Origin: Phellopilus nigrolimitatus
Taxonomy: Eukaryota > Basidiomycota > Agaricomycetes > Hymenochaetales > Hymenochaetaceae
Assembly: GCA_021029095.1 (NCBI GenBank)
Contig: JAJOHG010000063.1
Span: forward strand, 92,702-156,701
Direction: 5' to 3'
Length of the DNA: 64,000 bases
Both the position numbers and the translations under genes were made by a program. The notes below the pieces were generated by a model, which was given only the letters and a program-made list of their open reading frames with translations, had not been told where the DNA came from and ran no database searches. This document shows positions 9,752 through 19,794 of the stretch, piece by piece; position 1 is the first letter of the stretch, and each line of letters begins with the position of its first letter.

Positions 9752-10755
9752 CGCCGTTCCACTTCAACGCGGACGACCCGAACGAGCTCATCGAGGCCGC
9801 CGTAGAGGGCACGGTTGGCATCTCGAGTCCGCGCTGAAGCACGCGTAAGCACTCCTCCGTTCCCTCCACCCGTCCTGCGTCGCCCCAACTGACCCAAATG
9901 TCCCCGATTTTCTTTTCTCCTCCGCACACGGCATCGCAGTGCTGTTCTCGTGCGCGTCCGTCGCGGGCGTGTCGGACCGCGGGGAGCTCGACGAGCGCAC
10001 GTGGAATGAGGAGAGCGCCGAGGTGCGCGCGCGGGGCCGCGCCGCGTCGCAGTCCGCCAAGTACCGCGCGTCGAAGGCGCTCGCCGAGAAGGGTGCGTCC
10101 GCCTCGTGAGATCCCCGTCTGGCCGAACGCTGACGTGCATGCAGCCGTGTGGGATTTCGCCGGGCAGCACAAGTCCGAGATCTCGTGGGACCTCGTCGCG
10201 CTGAACCCGCCCTTTGTGCGTCCCTCGCCTCCCTCTGTTCTCTCCTTTCTCCCCCTCTCTAACCCATCTACTAGGTCTTCGGCCCGATCCTGCACGAAGT
10301 CGCCTCGCCCGCCGCGCTCAACAGCAGTGTTGCGATCTTCTACGAGGCGATCCTGACGCAGAAGAAGACGCCGGAGCAGCTCGCAAGTTTCCAGGGCTCG
10401 TGGGTCGACGTGCGCGACGTCTCGCTCGGCCATGTGCGCGCGCTCGAGGTGCCAGCGGCAGGCGGGCAGCGCTTCATCCTGTCCGCCGGCGCGTTCATCT
10501 GGCAGGACTGGTGTACGTGTTTTCCGGTTTGACCATGCTCTTATTTTACTGTTACAATTCGGATTGACGCATTTGGCTTACAGTCGACGTCGTGAACGAG
10601 CTCAAGCTCCCAGGAGTTACCGTGCCCGTTGGCACGCCAGGCGCTGGGAAGAGCTTCAAATACGAATTTGGTACAACAATGCGAAGGCGAGAACAGTGTT
10701 CGAGATTGAGTTACCCGACTAGAAGACGACGGCAAAGGACAGCATTGAGAACCTG
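9752..10755 (+). pseudogene. GRE2-like reductase copy 3, 5'-truncated and frameshifted
   Basis: Begins mid exon 1 (ASPFHFNADDPNELIE) and keeps the four downstream exons, including SAKYRASKALAEK and DVRDVSLGHVRALEV. A single-base loss near 9823 shifts exon 1. The nucleotide-binding N-terminus is absent. A TAG replaces a Lys codon near the end, as in copy 1, so copies 1 and 3 share ancestry after that mutation. It fuses to carrier sequence at about 10765-10785. Confidence 0.8.
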
Positions 10756-11190
10756 GAGGCGCACAGGTGTGGATGAGCCAGATGAGCTACTCGCTGTGCC
10801 ACTTCTGGGCGTATGACGAGAGCAAGAAGATTGCGTCCTGTTTCATCTGGAACGTGCCGCTGCTTCATGAGACTTATATAATGTCTCGTGTTAGGTCCCA
10901 ATTCGCCTACTTGGAAGCTGGTGTTGGCTGGCAGCATGGGTGCGCTACAAGGTACCGATCGAGGGCTGAAACTTTGCCTTTTAGCTGGAGGTATTGCGGG
11001 ATTTGTAGGAAACCCGGGAGGTAAGTGCATGGACCCGTTGCGAAGTGTTTTGCATTATTAAAGACCAGCTGGTCTTCAAAGATTATCATGATTCGCCTCA
11101 GATTCATATCGAGTATCTCTTAAATCAAACAACTCTCGTTCAATTTATAGGTTCGCCTTCAAGACGACTTTGCGAATCTTTAATGTATTT
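10756..11190 (+). pseudogene. DIC1-like carrier, internal exon fragments (copy 4)
   Basis: Same content and same fusion point as the fragment at 809-1253: MSYSLCHFWAYDESKKI, the SPAWK-equivalent exon (here altered), the AGGIAGFV exon, a microexon with a lost donor GT, and the start of exon 7. It differs by small indels. Non-functional. Confidence 0.75.
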
Positions 11191-11351
11191 GACAGCTCCA
11201 GACACATCCTTTGTCCGATGGTCGAATACTAGTATTGGGTTTTGGGAACTTCGGGTGCAACAACAAAGCGGTGTGAATCTAAGTATATTGTGAAGCCCGT
11301 AGTAAACGCACAACAAGACGGCTGTATGCAAATCTGTACAGTAAATCTACG

Positions 11352-11750
11352 CTACGCCGGATAAGTCTGAATATCCGCAACAGCCTTTTCTGCCTCTGCA
11401 GGGTCTTCAATAATACAAGGAAAAATTACGCTTAGGTAATTTATAAGCCATCTTCTTGATGAAGGCGCAGAAAGGTGATTATTGCGTGCCATGGCGTCAC
11501 GGACACGACTGGTCACCTCAATTGCCACTTCCCCTTTATTGATCTTGAGGATTTTGTGGAATTTCACTGACTTAATATTGGCTTCAATGCGATTACCTAG
11601 TTTGTAGGATCCCCCCACATATTCACATGGGTAGAATGTGCTGTTGACCTCCATTGCAACCAATATTCCTGCGTCTATATTATGTTCTGGTGTCTTGTAC
11701 CCTTTGATAAAAGTGACAGACCAAGGCTCGGGTTTGCTTTGAGATGCCAT
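11352..11750 (-). CDS. Family X small protein, copy X3 (132 aa), function unknown
   Basis: Start at the ATG of MASQ. The core is closest to X4: GYKTPEH, GILVAMEVNSTFYPCE, YKLGNRIEANIKSVKFHKIL, then INKGEVAIEVTSRVRDAM. The C-terminal part (RWLINYLSVIFPCI, then Ala/Glu-rich) is copy-specific. It is the X gene of duplication block P copy 2, yet it resembles X4 more than its positional counterpart X1. That suggests gene conversion or an earlier split between X3/X4 and X1. No targeting signal. Function not recognised. Confidence 0.55.
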   Translation of the reverse strand: MASQSKPEPWSVTFIKGYKTPEHNIDAGILVAMEVNSTFYPCEYVGGSYKLGNRIEANIKSVKFHKILKINKGEVAIEVTSRVRDAMARNNHLSAPSSRRWLINYLSVIFPCIIEDPAEAEKAVADIQTYPA

Positions 11751-12357
11751 TCTGAAATTCACAATCAGAGCTGAAACAACCAGGACTGATATGTGTCTGT
11801 ACAATTTACCTTATGTTTTTGTGTGTGTTTCTGTTCTGACAACTGGAAGTCCTGTACAAATTTACAGTGCCTTGCTTTAACATTGCAGAACATTTAGCAT
11901 TGCAGAATTCTGCCATTGTGTCGCAAACTAATTAATTTGCATAATGCTGTGGTTCAATTAAAATGTTTATTTTGCCATGTCATTGCCAATTTACCCAGTC
12001 GCCAAATGACACTTCTGATGGTCTGAAATTCTGTGTGAGTTTATAATTTCTTACGACGAGGTCGCAGAGAATCACTGATGTGCTACAACTGCCCCTGTTT
12101 CTCTTTGAGGAAATTCTCATGTGAAGAGTGGGCCGATCACTCGTTCTGGGTCGTGGATATTGTATTTCTGACTGTTACAACGGTTTCAATGCAAAGTAAA
12201 GAAAGCATACAACACTAGAGGAGCACAGCCGTGCTATGGGATAGATAGCGTTTCCGTCATTTTTGCGGCAGAAGCAAAATTAGTCTCTTTGTGCTGGATG
12301 CAAAGGACACTAGTTACAAAGTAAGGCCCTGCTCGGCTGAAAAGTTAAGGCCCGCTC

Positions 12358-12735
12358 TGTTGGAATCCAAGCCGGTGGAGCCCCGCGCCGAGCTCGCACC
12401 GGTTGCGTGCTCGGGCGGCGAGGTCACAAGTGCATCGTCTCGGCTCAGCGAGCCCGAGGCTCACTGGACCGCGATTGGCTGGCCCGCGATCTCGGTTCAC
12501 CCGCGCGCCACTCGCACACCACTCCCGCTCGCTGTCCGAACCCCCTCGTTTTACAGTGCCGAGATAGATAGTTATTTACTCATCAGTTATTTGTCTTTAT
12601 CTCCCTTTATCGTTCCCCCTTTCTTTCGTAGCGTAAAACCGGCTTTCCGCAGCCCGAAAACCAGTAGTATAAAAACCCCCTTTTATTCTTCTGGCCACCT
12701 CAGACGTTCGCATTACCGCGCAAACGACTGAGGTG
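12358..12735 (+). repeat. Solo-LTR-like repeat, copy 1
   Basis: Begins TGTTGGAATCC, a common start of fungal Copia-type LTRs. It contains an inverted CCAAT (ATTGGCT, 12474-12480) and a TATA box (TATAAAAA, 12668-12675), followed by a hairpin CCTCAGACGTT...AACGACTGAGG. Related copies lie at about 34310-34470 and 35805-36179. A 30-bp piece starting GACGTTCGCATTACC recurs at about 12830. No internal retroelement genes are present. The exact right end and target duplication are unclear. Confidence 0.45.
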
Positions 12736-12920
12736 AGCTTTCTGACATTATAACGAACTATTCTACTTTTACTTATTACTACATTAAACTAGCTTACTCT
12801 GTACTAGGTTAGTTTGCGATATAACAAGACGTTCGCATTACCGCGCAAACGACTGAGCTTACTCTGTACTAGGTGTACTACTGTAAGGCCGTTGCGCGGA
12901 CTTGTCTCACCAAGCTACAC

Positions 12921-13018
12921 GCTCGGCTGCACGAGTTAGCTAATTTTTAGTTAACTTTTGGCGGGTGGGAAAGTGGATTACTGGCAGTTAGCTAACTCGT
13001 GCAGCCGAGCGGGGCCTA
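12921..13018. mobile_element. Short hairpin element with 23-bp perfect inverted ends
   Basis: GCTCGGCTGCACGAGTTAGC followed by TAA (12921-12943) is repeated in inverse at 12988-13010. It is the same terminal core as the foldback at 6275-6825 and close to the hairpin at 47448-47498. The right end continues GGGGCCT, while the left end lacks its mirror, so the left outer tip is lost. Non-coding. Confidence 0.55.
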
Positions 13019-13216
13019 AACATTTTAATTAATTCACTGCATCGTGCAAATTAATTAACTTGCCACACAATGGCAGAATTCTGCATTGTTAAAGCAACAC
13101 TATAAATTTGTACAGGACTTCCAGTTGTCAGAACAAAAAAACCCACAAAAACATAAGGTAAATTGCACAGACACATATCAGTCCTGGTTGTTTCAGCTCT
13201 GATCGTGAAATTCAGA

Positions 13217-13645
13217 ATGGCATCTCAAGAGCACCCCTCGGCTTGGTCTATCAACATTATCAGAGGGTACAAGACACAAGAGCATCATATAAACTTAGGA
13301 ATATTGGTTGCAATGGAGGTCAACAGCACATTCTACCCATGTGAATCTTTGGGGGATCTCTACAAACTAGGTAATCGCATTGAAGCCAATATTAAGTCAG
13401 TGAAATTCCACAAAATCCTCAAGATCAATAAAGGGGAAGTGGCAATTGAGGTGACCAGTCGTGTCCGTGACGCCATGGTATCTGAATATGAAGTCCCTGT
13501 TGTGAAAAGACAAGTGGTTACACAAACGGAATGGCTCCGAGTTTACCTAACCAAAGTTCTTCGCTGTTTTACTGGAGACGTTGCAAAGGTAGAACAATAT
13601 ATTGAGCAGACTCTGTTGGAATTTCTGCGAACCCTCAAAAACTGA
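13217..13645 (+). CDS. Family X small protein, copy X4 (142 aa), function unknown
   Basis: Start at the ATG of MASQ. The core GYKTQEH, LGILVAMEVNSTFYPCES, YKLGNRIEANIKSVKFHKIL is nearly that of X3 through GEVAIEVTSRVRDAM. The C-terminal third then switches to a region more like X2 (TEWLRVYLTKVLRCF), ending in a Leu-rich tail. X4 is therefore a mosaic of its relatives. It faces the intact carrier gene downstream, as X2 faces the truncated one. Function not recognised. Confidence 0.55.
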   Translation: MASQEHPSAWSINIIRGYKTQEHHINLGILVAMEVNSTFYPCESLGDLYKLGNRIEANIKSVKFHKILKINKGEVAIEVTSRVRDAMVSEYEVPVVKRQVVTQTEWLRVYLTKVLRCFTGDVAKVEQYIEQTLLEFLRTLKN

Positions 13646-15098
13646 TTTCGGGGTAACGGACATATCGGGTAGATTAGTAAGCAAGTAGCATATAGGCTGA
13701 CGGTCTGTATCTTGCAATCTATCGCGTTTGCCCACGGCCCACCACAGCCAACGGGTCAAACGGAACCCACTGTGCGCGACTGCTGGCGACCTCGCCCCTC
13801 GTATTTCAACAGGCTCTGCATACTATATGATCCAGATGTGACATTATTTGGTGTAGCGTATATTTACTGTACAAACGTGCACACAGCCGTCTTTTTGTGC
13901 GTTTACTACGGGTTTCACAATATACTTAGATTCACACCGCTTTGTTGTCGCACTCGAAATTCCCAAATTCCAATGCTAGCATTCAACCATGGGACAAAGG
14001 ATAAGTCTGGAGTTGTCAAATAAATTAAAGATCTATTGAGGTAAAATAATGTGGATTGGTCAGTGGGACAGTGGCGGGGTGCTGCAGCTGCAGATTAGAC
14101 TCGCAGCCACGTTTTTCTTTCTCTCGCGCATATAAGTACAGTCAATCCTAAGGCCCGTCTCGCAGGTATTTGCTAGCTTATTTCAAGATCTGAAAGCTCT
14201 TCTCTAGTTTGTGCTTTGCGTACCGTCCAACTCCGATCCTCGAAATTCTGATGGATACAGATTGCCACGGCAGCTCTTCAGCGACAGCTAATTATCTACA
14301 GCTTTCTCTTGTTTTGCCCACCCTTCGGTAAGCCATCGACTAGGAGATAACGAATAATGAGGAGGACAAATCCCGCCTCGCTTCTAGAACGTAGGTAGCA
14401 TCATCTCCAGTGTCCTGTGCCTTTGCTATTTCACCAATGGACATAGAATACTGCCAAGGTCCTTTTGTCAACCAAATCTACCAACATTGAACAGCATTTT
14501 CTCTTCTCTTTTCTTCTCTTACACTCCGACCACGTCCTTTGTCTCCGCCACAGGAAAACTTATTTTTCAGTTGCCGCAAGGAGAATAGAAATGCTATCCA
14601 GCGCTGAGATCCTCTAGCACTTTATGTATTCTTTACTTTGCCTCGAACCGTCGGAGGCATGGCACCTAGGGCCCAAAGTGGACACTCACCAGGGCTTGCT
14701 CTCGCAGTTATTTAACAACCGAGCAACATCGGTCCTTTCGCACCCACCCTCCATACTAGCTTCATTTACTCGCAGCGCAAATGTAAATATCCTGCAATGT
14801 TACATCGAAACATCATAAATTCGCACAGGATCTCCAGTCACTAGATCTAAGCTGAGTGTTATAGACGCAATGCCATTCTTGGTGTTAGCTAACCCTAGAC
14901 GCCAGGCAGAGGTAGGCAGGGAGAGTCAGGAAGGGGCTACTTGAAGGACACGCACAACCAAAATCGTGGGCGAGACTACATACACACAAGTTAAGTGTGA
15001 AGGGGAAAGAAAGGCACATCTATCCTACATACATATCATAAACTCGGGCTATATACACGTTCTCGCACGAGTCAGTCGGACAAGAGCGAGGGGGGTTA
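13646..15098. other. Duplicated intergenic sequence (block Q copy 2 spacer) with R2 copy 3
   Basis: Counterpart of 7418-8686. It includes about 200 bp of unique sequence (13650-13860), the X 3' flank, the CTGCAGCTGCAG tract and R2 copy 3 at about 14386-14510. No supported gene. Confidence 0.6.
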
Positions 15099-16668
15099 TT
15101 ATAAGTCTCCGCGTGTCCAGTCAACGGCGCGTTTGAGCTGCTCGAGGGTGAGGAAGATGAGGATCGTCGTCGGCTGCAGACGTGTCCATCTGTGAAGCAC
15201 CGTGAAAACAGAATTTGGTGTGAGGAAGTAGTCAGCGCAATGAAGGAGAGCTACGCACGCAGGCAGCCAGCCCTTGAACATGAAGAGCGGCCCTTCGTTC
15301 TTCAGGGAGTTCCGTATCACTTGCAGGGTGGAGTTCGAGCCGGGACCGGACGCGTTCATGATTCGACTCTGTATACCGTGTAAAAAGATAAAAATAGGTA
15401 TGTTAGGCATAAAGTAGAGGGGGGAAAAGGTTGTTGCGCGCCTTGATGACGTCCGCGGGCGAGCACACGGTCGTCGCGACGGTGCCGGCGGCAAAGCTCG
15501 CGGTGAAGTGGCAGTAGATATTATCATTGAAGTACGGCGTCTTCAGTAGCTCGGCTTTGAAGTAGTCGTACCTGCGATAATCGGCCGTTAGGTTGTCTGT
15601 ATCAAAGATAGCTGCTGCCGTAGGAGAACGCACGAAGCGAGTTGCGACGCGTTCATCAGTATTGCACGGAATACATTCGGGGTGACCCCGCGAGCGAGAG
15701 AGGAGGGGCCTTCGTCGCGAACCATCTGTAACCCAGAAGAATTAAGAAAAGAGTAAGTGAATGGGAATGACAATCAGGGTAAAGAAAATAAACGCACCCG
15801 GTAAAGTCCGTCAAAGCAGTTCTTGTAGTTCAGCCGTTTCTCTGGAGGTTTCGCAAAGTCGCCTTGAAGGCGGACCTATTAATTTGAAAAAAATGTTTTT
15901 AACTTGATTGATACTCGGTACGAATCTAAGGCGAACCATGATAATCTCTGAAGACCATCCAGTTATTAACTATGCGAAACAAGTCGTAACGGGTCCACAC
16001 ACTTACCTCCTGGGTTTCCTACGAAGCCCGCAATGCCTCCAGCTAAATGGCAAAGTTTCAGTTCTCGATCAGTATAGTGAAACACCTTGTAGCGCACCCA
16101 TGCTGCCAGCCAGCGCCAGCTTCCAAGCAGGCGAATTGGGACCTAACACGACACATTAAATAAGTCGCACGAAGTAACTGCACGTTCTAGATTGAACAGG
16201 GCGCACCGGCACCGACAATCTTCTTGCTCTCGTCATACGCCCAGAAGCGGCACAGCGAGTAGCTCATCTGGCGCATCCACGTCCCCGTGATTCCGTCGAA
16301 CAGCCCGCGCACGCCCGCGGTGCGCACCGTCTTCTGGAGCGACGCGATCATGCGCTTGTCACCCGACGCCTGCAGACGCACTTTCGTCAGGTCCAGCGGG
16401 CTAGATTAGAGTGCATATATGTCTTAGTCACGCGACATGGCTCTCAACGCGACTTGGAGGACGTACTGGGTGATGGACGCGGCGATGGTCGCGGCGATGC
16501 CTGGGTGCATTGGAGAGAATTATTTCAGAACACGATCGCTTTCCGAAGTCGAGAGTAATACGCACCTCCCAGCCAGAACGGGTACGGCTGCTTCTTCTTC
16601 GGGGCCAAGAGCACCGTGTCCTTCGCCTCTGGGGCCTGCGCAGAGACTGCTTCGCGTTCGGCTGCCAT
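15099..16668 (-). CDS. DIC1: Mitochondrial dicarboxylate carrier (DIC1-like), 307 aa, 11 exons
   Basis: Exons: 16566-16668, 16467-16500, 16207-16400, 16098-16142, 16007-16042, 15937-15947, 15798-15875, 15634-15725, 15442-15571, 15259-15368, 15099-15189. They sum to 308 codons with the stop. The three carrier-family repeats show PLDLTKVR (exons 2-3), PGEIIMVR and PADVIKSR (third repeat), the signature P-x-[DE]-x-x-[KR]. Length is normal for the family (~300 aa). The second signature can only be built with an 11-nt microexon (15937-15947). Exon 9 appears to use a GC donor (AAG|GCGCGC). Intron 10 (15190-15258) is 69 bp and stop-free, so its retention would keep frame. The expected role is dicarboxylate/phosphate exchange across the inner mitochondrial membrane. 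The exact substrate is inferred from closest motif resemblance. Confidence 0.85.
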
Positions 16669-17403
16669 CGTCGTGATCGTCGTCGTGGGAGGTGTCGTCG
16701 AGGACGTTCACGTCGTACAAGTACCTTCCTGCGTGCGACTGCAACGTCGAGGAAACTGGAAGAGAAAGTGGAAGAGGTAGGGATGCGTGAAGGAACGGAA
16801 CGGAGAAATCCCGTGCTTGCCAGCTTTCTAATAGAACTTAGAAGTCGGCAGTGGGCCAATGACAGAAACAGCTGACAGCCATTTAGCACCCGTGCGAACT
16901 GATACCCCGCGTATGATCCTGACGTACATATATGTATATACCCCAGATTTCATTCGTTGGCTCCCATCCCCGCTCGCTTTTTTTTAAAAACAAAGCCCAG
17001 ATCGCGAATAAAAATTGCAGGAAAGGATTACAGGTCTAAGTGAACAAAACAACTGTGACAGGTATGTACAAATGTGATATTGTCGGCGAAGGATCGAACA
17101 CGGAGCTGGGAAGTCAGGAGTTCTTCACACTGCCTCATTCCGACAATTGTTCACAGACACATGAGATATGCCGAACATCTGATACTCTTCTTGGAGCCGG
17201 TTTAGTCCGCAATGCACCAGTCCACACCACGCCTTGCATTTCTAAGAAGTATTCGCGTATGAACGCTGAAATCCGATTCGCAGAGAAAATATGATTCCGG
17301 TTGAAATCCGCAATACCCTGAGAAGCTGGTTTGATATACTCAGGAACGTGTTACAGATATTCGTCATTGGAAGTACAGTACGTACGATGACGCGCGGGAA
17401 TAC
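16669..17403. other. Intergenic, promoter side of the carrier and 3' side of the RS gene
   Basis: Contains the carrier upstream region and an A/T-rich stretch near 16980-17010. No convincing frame or splice structure. Confidence 0.4.
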
Positions 17404-18599
17404 TCATCCGTAAGTGCTGTTCAGGAAGTCCAGCAGCTTCTCCCGCTTTTCATCTCTTTCGTGGTCTTCTGCAGTTTTGCGGACTTTCATCTTGATCTGC
17501 ATGATACAAATGTCACGTAAGTTTAATAGAACGGAATGTGAAAGACAGATCGCTTTCGTAAAAACAGGGTCATACATACCTTCTTTCCAGTCAGTACACT
17601 CCTTTTTTCACCCTTCGGACTGGAGTCTCTTCTTCTCTTCCGCTCCTTGTCCTTCCCTTTCTCCTTGTGATGGTGATGGTGCTTCTTTTCCTTCTCCTTA
17701 TCGCTGTGCTTCGACTTGCGATGCTTTCGATGAGATTGTGATTGTGAACGGTCTCGAGAACGAGAACGAGAACGCGAACGAGAACCAGAAGACGAGCGAG
17801 AGCGAGAACGCCGACGGTGCTTGCTCTTATGACGCGAATGATGAGTTTGGTCTGATGAGTCCGAGCCTGGAGAAGAAGACCGCGAATGGGAGCGAGAGTA
17901 AGATCGGCTAGAACGTCCGCTTGATTTATGCTTCCTCTAAGAAACAAAATAAAAACATTTAGTCGGGGAACACAAGCTTATACAACAACGCTCACCGAGT
18001 CGTGATAATCTTCTGACTTGGAGCGATCGCGTCTGCGGCGATGGCGGTCCGCGGTTGGCGACCGTGATCTCGAACGAGATTTTGTTCGACTCTATGGACG
18101 ATGAAAAAGTATTAACATGTCTGAACTAGCACGGACAAGCGCACGCAGACACACTTCCGCGCGTCCCCGCACTGGATCGCCTATATCCCATCTCGACTTC
18201 TTCAGTTGCCGGGAGCCAGCTCCATCATCCCCATGTCTATCGTGGCCCGACCCTACACCAACCACATTATCTCTCTTCCGATACTCGTACTCGCGGTTCC
18301 TACGCGGCGAACGTGACCTGCTTCGTCCTGAGCGTCGAACGCAAATTATTTTACGGGAGGGATGTCGTTATTGTATTTGGTTTACAGCGGGAGTTGTAAG
18401 TGTTCGTCGATCGTGTGCGTTGAAAGCCACCCCGGGATCACCATGTCGTCGTTTGACAAACGCGCAGGCGATCGGCCAGGATGAAGAGAGACAGAGGTCA
18501 GCCAGCGATCTTCGACCGACAGTCAAAGCGAGTCTCACCATTTCGGCGCGCCCGGAGGTGCTCGTACTCGACACCGCCAGTGTCCCTGCGGCTTGTCAT
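17404..18599 (-). CDS. Small RS-domain protein, probable splicing-associated factor
   Basis: At least five exons. It starts MTSRRDTGGVEYEHLRARRN at 18599, then RSRSRSPRRNREYEYRKRD. A short exon with SRTKSRSRSRSPTADRHRRR follows, then a long RS/RD exon (SRSSSGSRSRSRSRSRDRSQ), a basic KEKEKKHHHHHKEKGK segment and RSVLTGKK. The final exon is IKMKVRKTAEDHERDEKREK and ends DFLNSTYG. The Arg/Ser dipeptides and His run suggest nuclear-speckle localisation and contact with the splicing machinery. The charged C-terminal helix looks conserved, but I cannot name the family. The start ATG is the first that fits the exon phase. It is head-to-head with RBM18, 203 bp apart. Confidence 0.65.
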
Positions 18600-18802
18600 G
18601 GTCTTGAAGGTGAAAACGCAGACGACGGACGGCGGCGTTGAGCGGAGGAAATGTACGTACGTACGTACGTACGTATTTGACACGCGTGTCACATGCACCC
18701 AAATATGAGTTTTTATGTCACGAGAAATGCGTGACGGCGGCGGCGGTATCTTCGTCATCTTCACTGGCGACATCAACGACCCCGACGTCGTGCTGCTGCA
18801 CA
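18600..18802. promoter_or_regulatory. 203-bp divergent intergenic region (RS gene / RBM18)
   Basis: Only 203 bp separate the two chosen start codons, so both promoters must overlap here unless either gene has an upstream non-coding exon. The region holds a (GTAC)n tract and a palindromic ACACGCGTGT. Confidence 0.5.
18653..18674. repeat. (GTAC)n microsatellite
   Basis: 22 bp of perfect GTAC tetranucleotide repeat between the divergent start codons. The unit is self-complementary, so it can also form a hairpin. Confidence 0.9.
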
Positions 18803-19794
18803 ATGTCGATGCTCTCTGCCACCCCGGGCGCCTCGACCTCAAACACGCATCTCTCTTATCCGGCCCCGGCCGCTCCGCAGAAGCCCGCCAGCCCGCCGCC
18901 CGCCGCCCCGCCGCGCGAGCTGAGCAAGAACAGGCTGTACGTTGGGAACCTGCACTCGACCGTCGACGAGTGAGCTTATTTTGCGCTGTCTGGCGAACAT
19001 CTACGAATGCAGCTGTCTGACGCTGACCGCAGGTACGCGTTCCTGCAGGTGTTCAACAAGTTCGGCAAGATCGCGAAGCTCGACTTCCTCTTCCACAAGA
19101 CCGGACCGAGCAAGGGGAAGCCGCGCGGGTATGCGTTCGTGGAGTACAAAGATAAAGAGGTGCGGCTGTCTGCGGTCCAATGTCGGCATAGCGTAGACTC
19201 AACTTTCAATAGGACGCGTTGAAGGCCCTCGTCAACGCGCACGACAAGCTTCTGCGCGGCCGGAAGCTCGTCGTCACATACGCCAACCAGGCGCCGACTT
19301 ACGATGCACCTTACCCTGGTTCAGGGAAGCACTTCAGGCGGGGCGAGGTGCAGCGCCCGACGGCGCTCTCGCTCATCAAATCGACGTCGCATTCCGGAAA
19401 GTAAGCGCCCGTGTCCATGCAATAGCCAAACCCAGTATCTGACTGTCTCCGTTATCGGCACCGCAGAACAGGAGACAAAATTGCCGCGTTTGAGGCGAAG
19501 CTGCGCCAGATGGAGAAAGTCTCCAAGCAGGCTGCTTCGACGTTACCCACGCACCCATCCCTGCCGCTGAAGCCCCCTCCGTCTGCCAGCGCGCAGTCTC
19601 AACCAATCCCAGAATCGAACCCAGGCCCATCGAGCTCAAATAGAAAACCCCCGAGCACGGCCAAGCCGCTCAACTCGAAAATCAACGGCATATTCAACTC
19701 TGGGTCCAGCAGCGGACTAGGAAAGAAACCGACGCTTGAAGAGCTGATCAAGTCGAGGAAAGCGGGCTCTGGAGGAGGCATCTTGAAGAGGTAG
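18803..19794 (+). CDS. RBM18: RBM18-like single-RRM RNA-binding protein
   Basis: Four exons: 18803-18969, 19033-19159, 19213-19400, 19467-19794, with consistent phases. One RNA-recognition motif spans exons 1-3: RNP2 is RLYVGNLHSTV, RNP1 is KGKPRGYAFVEY. The segment FGKIAKLDFLFHKTGPSKGK matches the RBM18 hallmark FDFLFHK. After the RRM come RKLVVTYANQAPTYD and then GDKIAAFEAKLRQME, the short helix also found in RBM18. A Ser/Pro-rich tail ends KPTLEELIKSRKAG. Start chosen at MSMLSATPG, the last upstream in-frame Met in a Pro/Ala-rich leader. A start two codons later is equally possible. Role: probable pre-mRNA binding. Little is known of the family. Confidence 0.8.

Larger units (their letters stand above)
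10320..12212 (+). repeat. Segmental duplication block P, copy 2
   Basis: Direct copy of about 345-2308: reductase 3' end, carrier fragment, family X gene on the minus strand, and flank. Similarity continues to the AAAGAAAGCATA sequence and stops at an LTR-like repeat here, versus an AT-rich tract in copy 1. Confidence 0.8.

Noticed and set aside
17414..17911. Plus-strand frame of 165 codons with repeated ENENENAN
   Set aside because: Antisense of the RS domain. The repeats arise from the Arg/Ser codons on the other strand.
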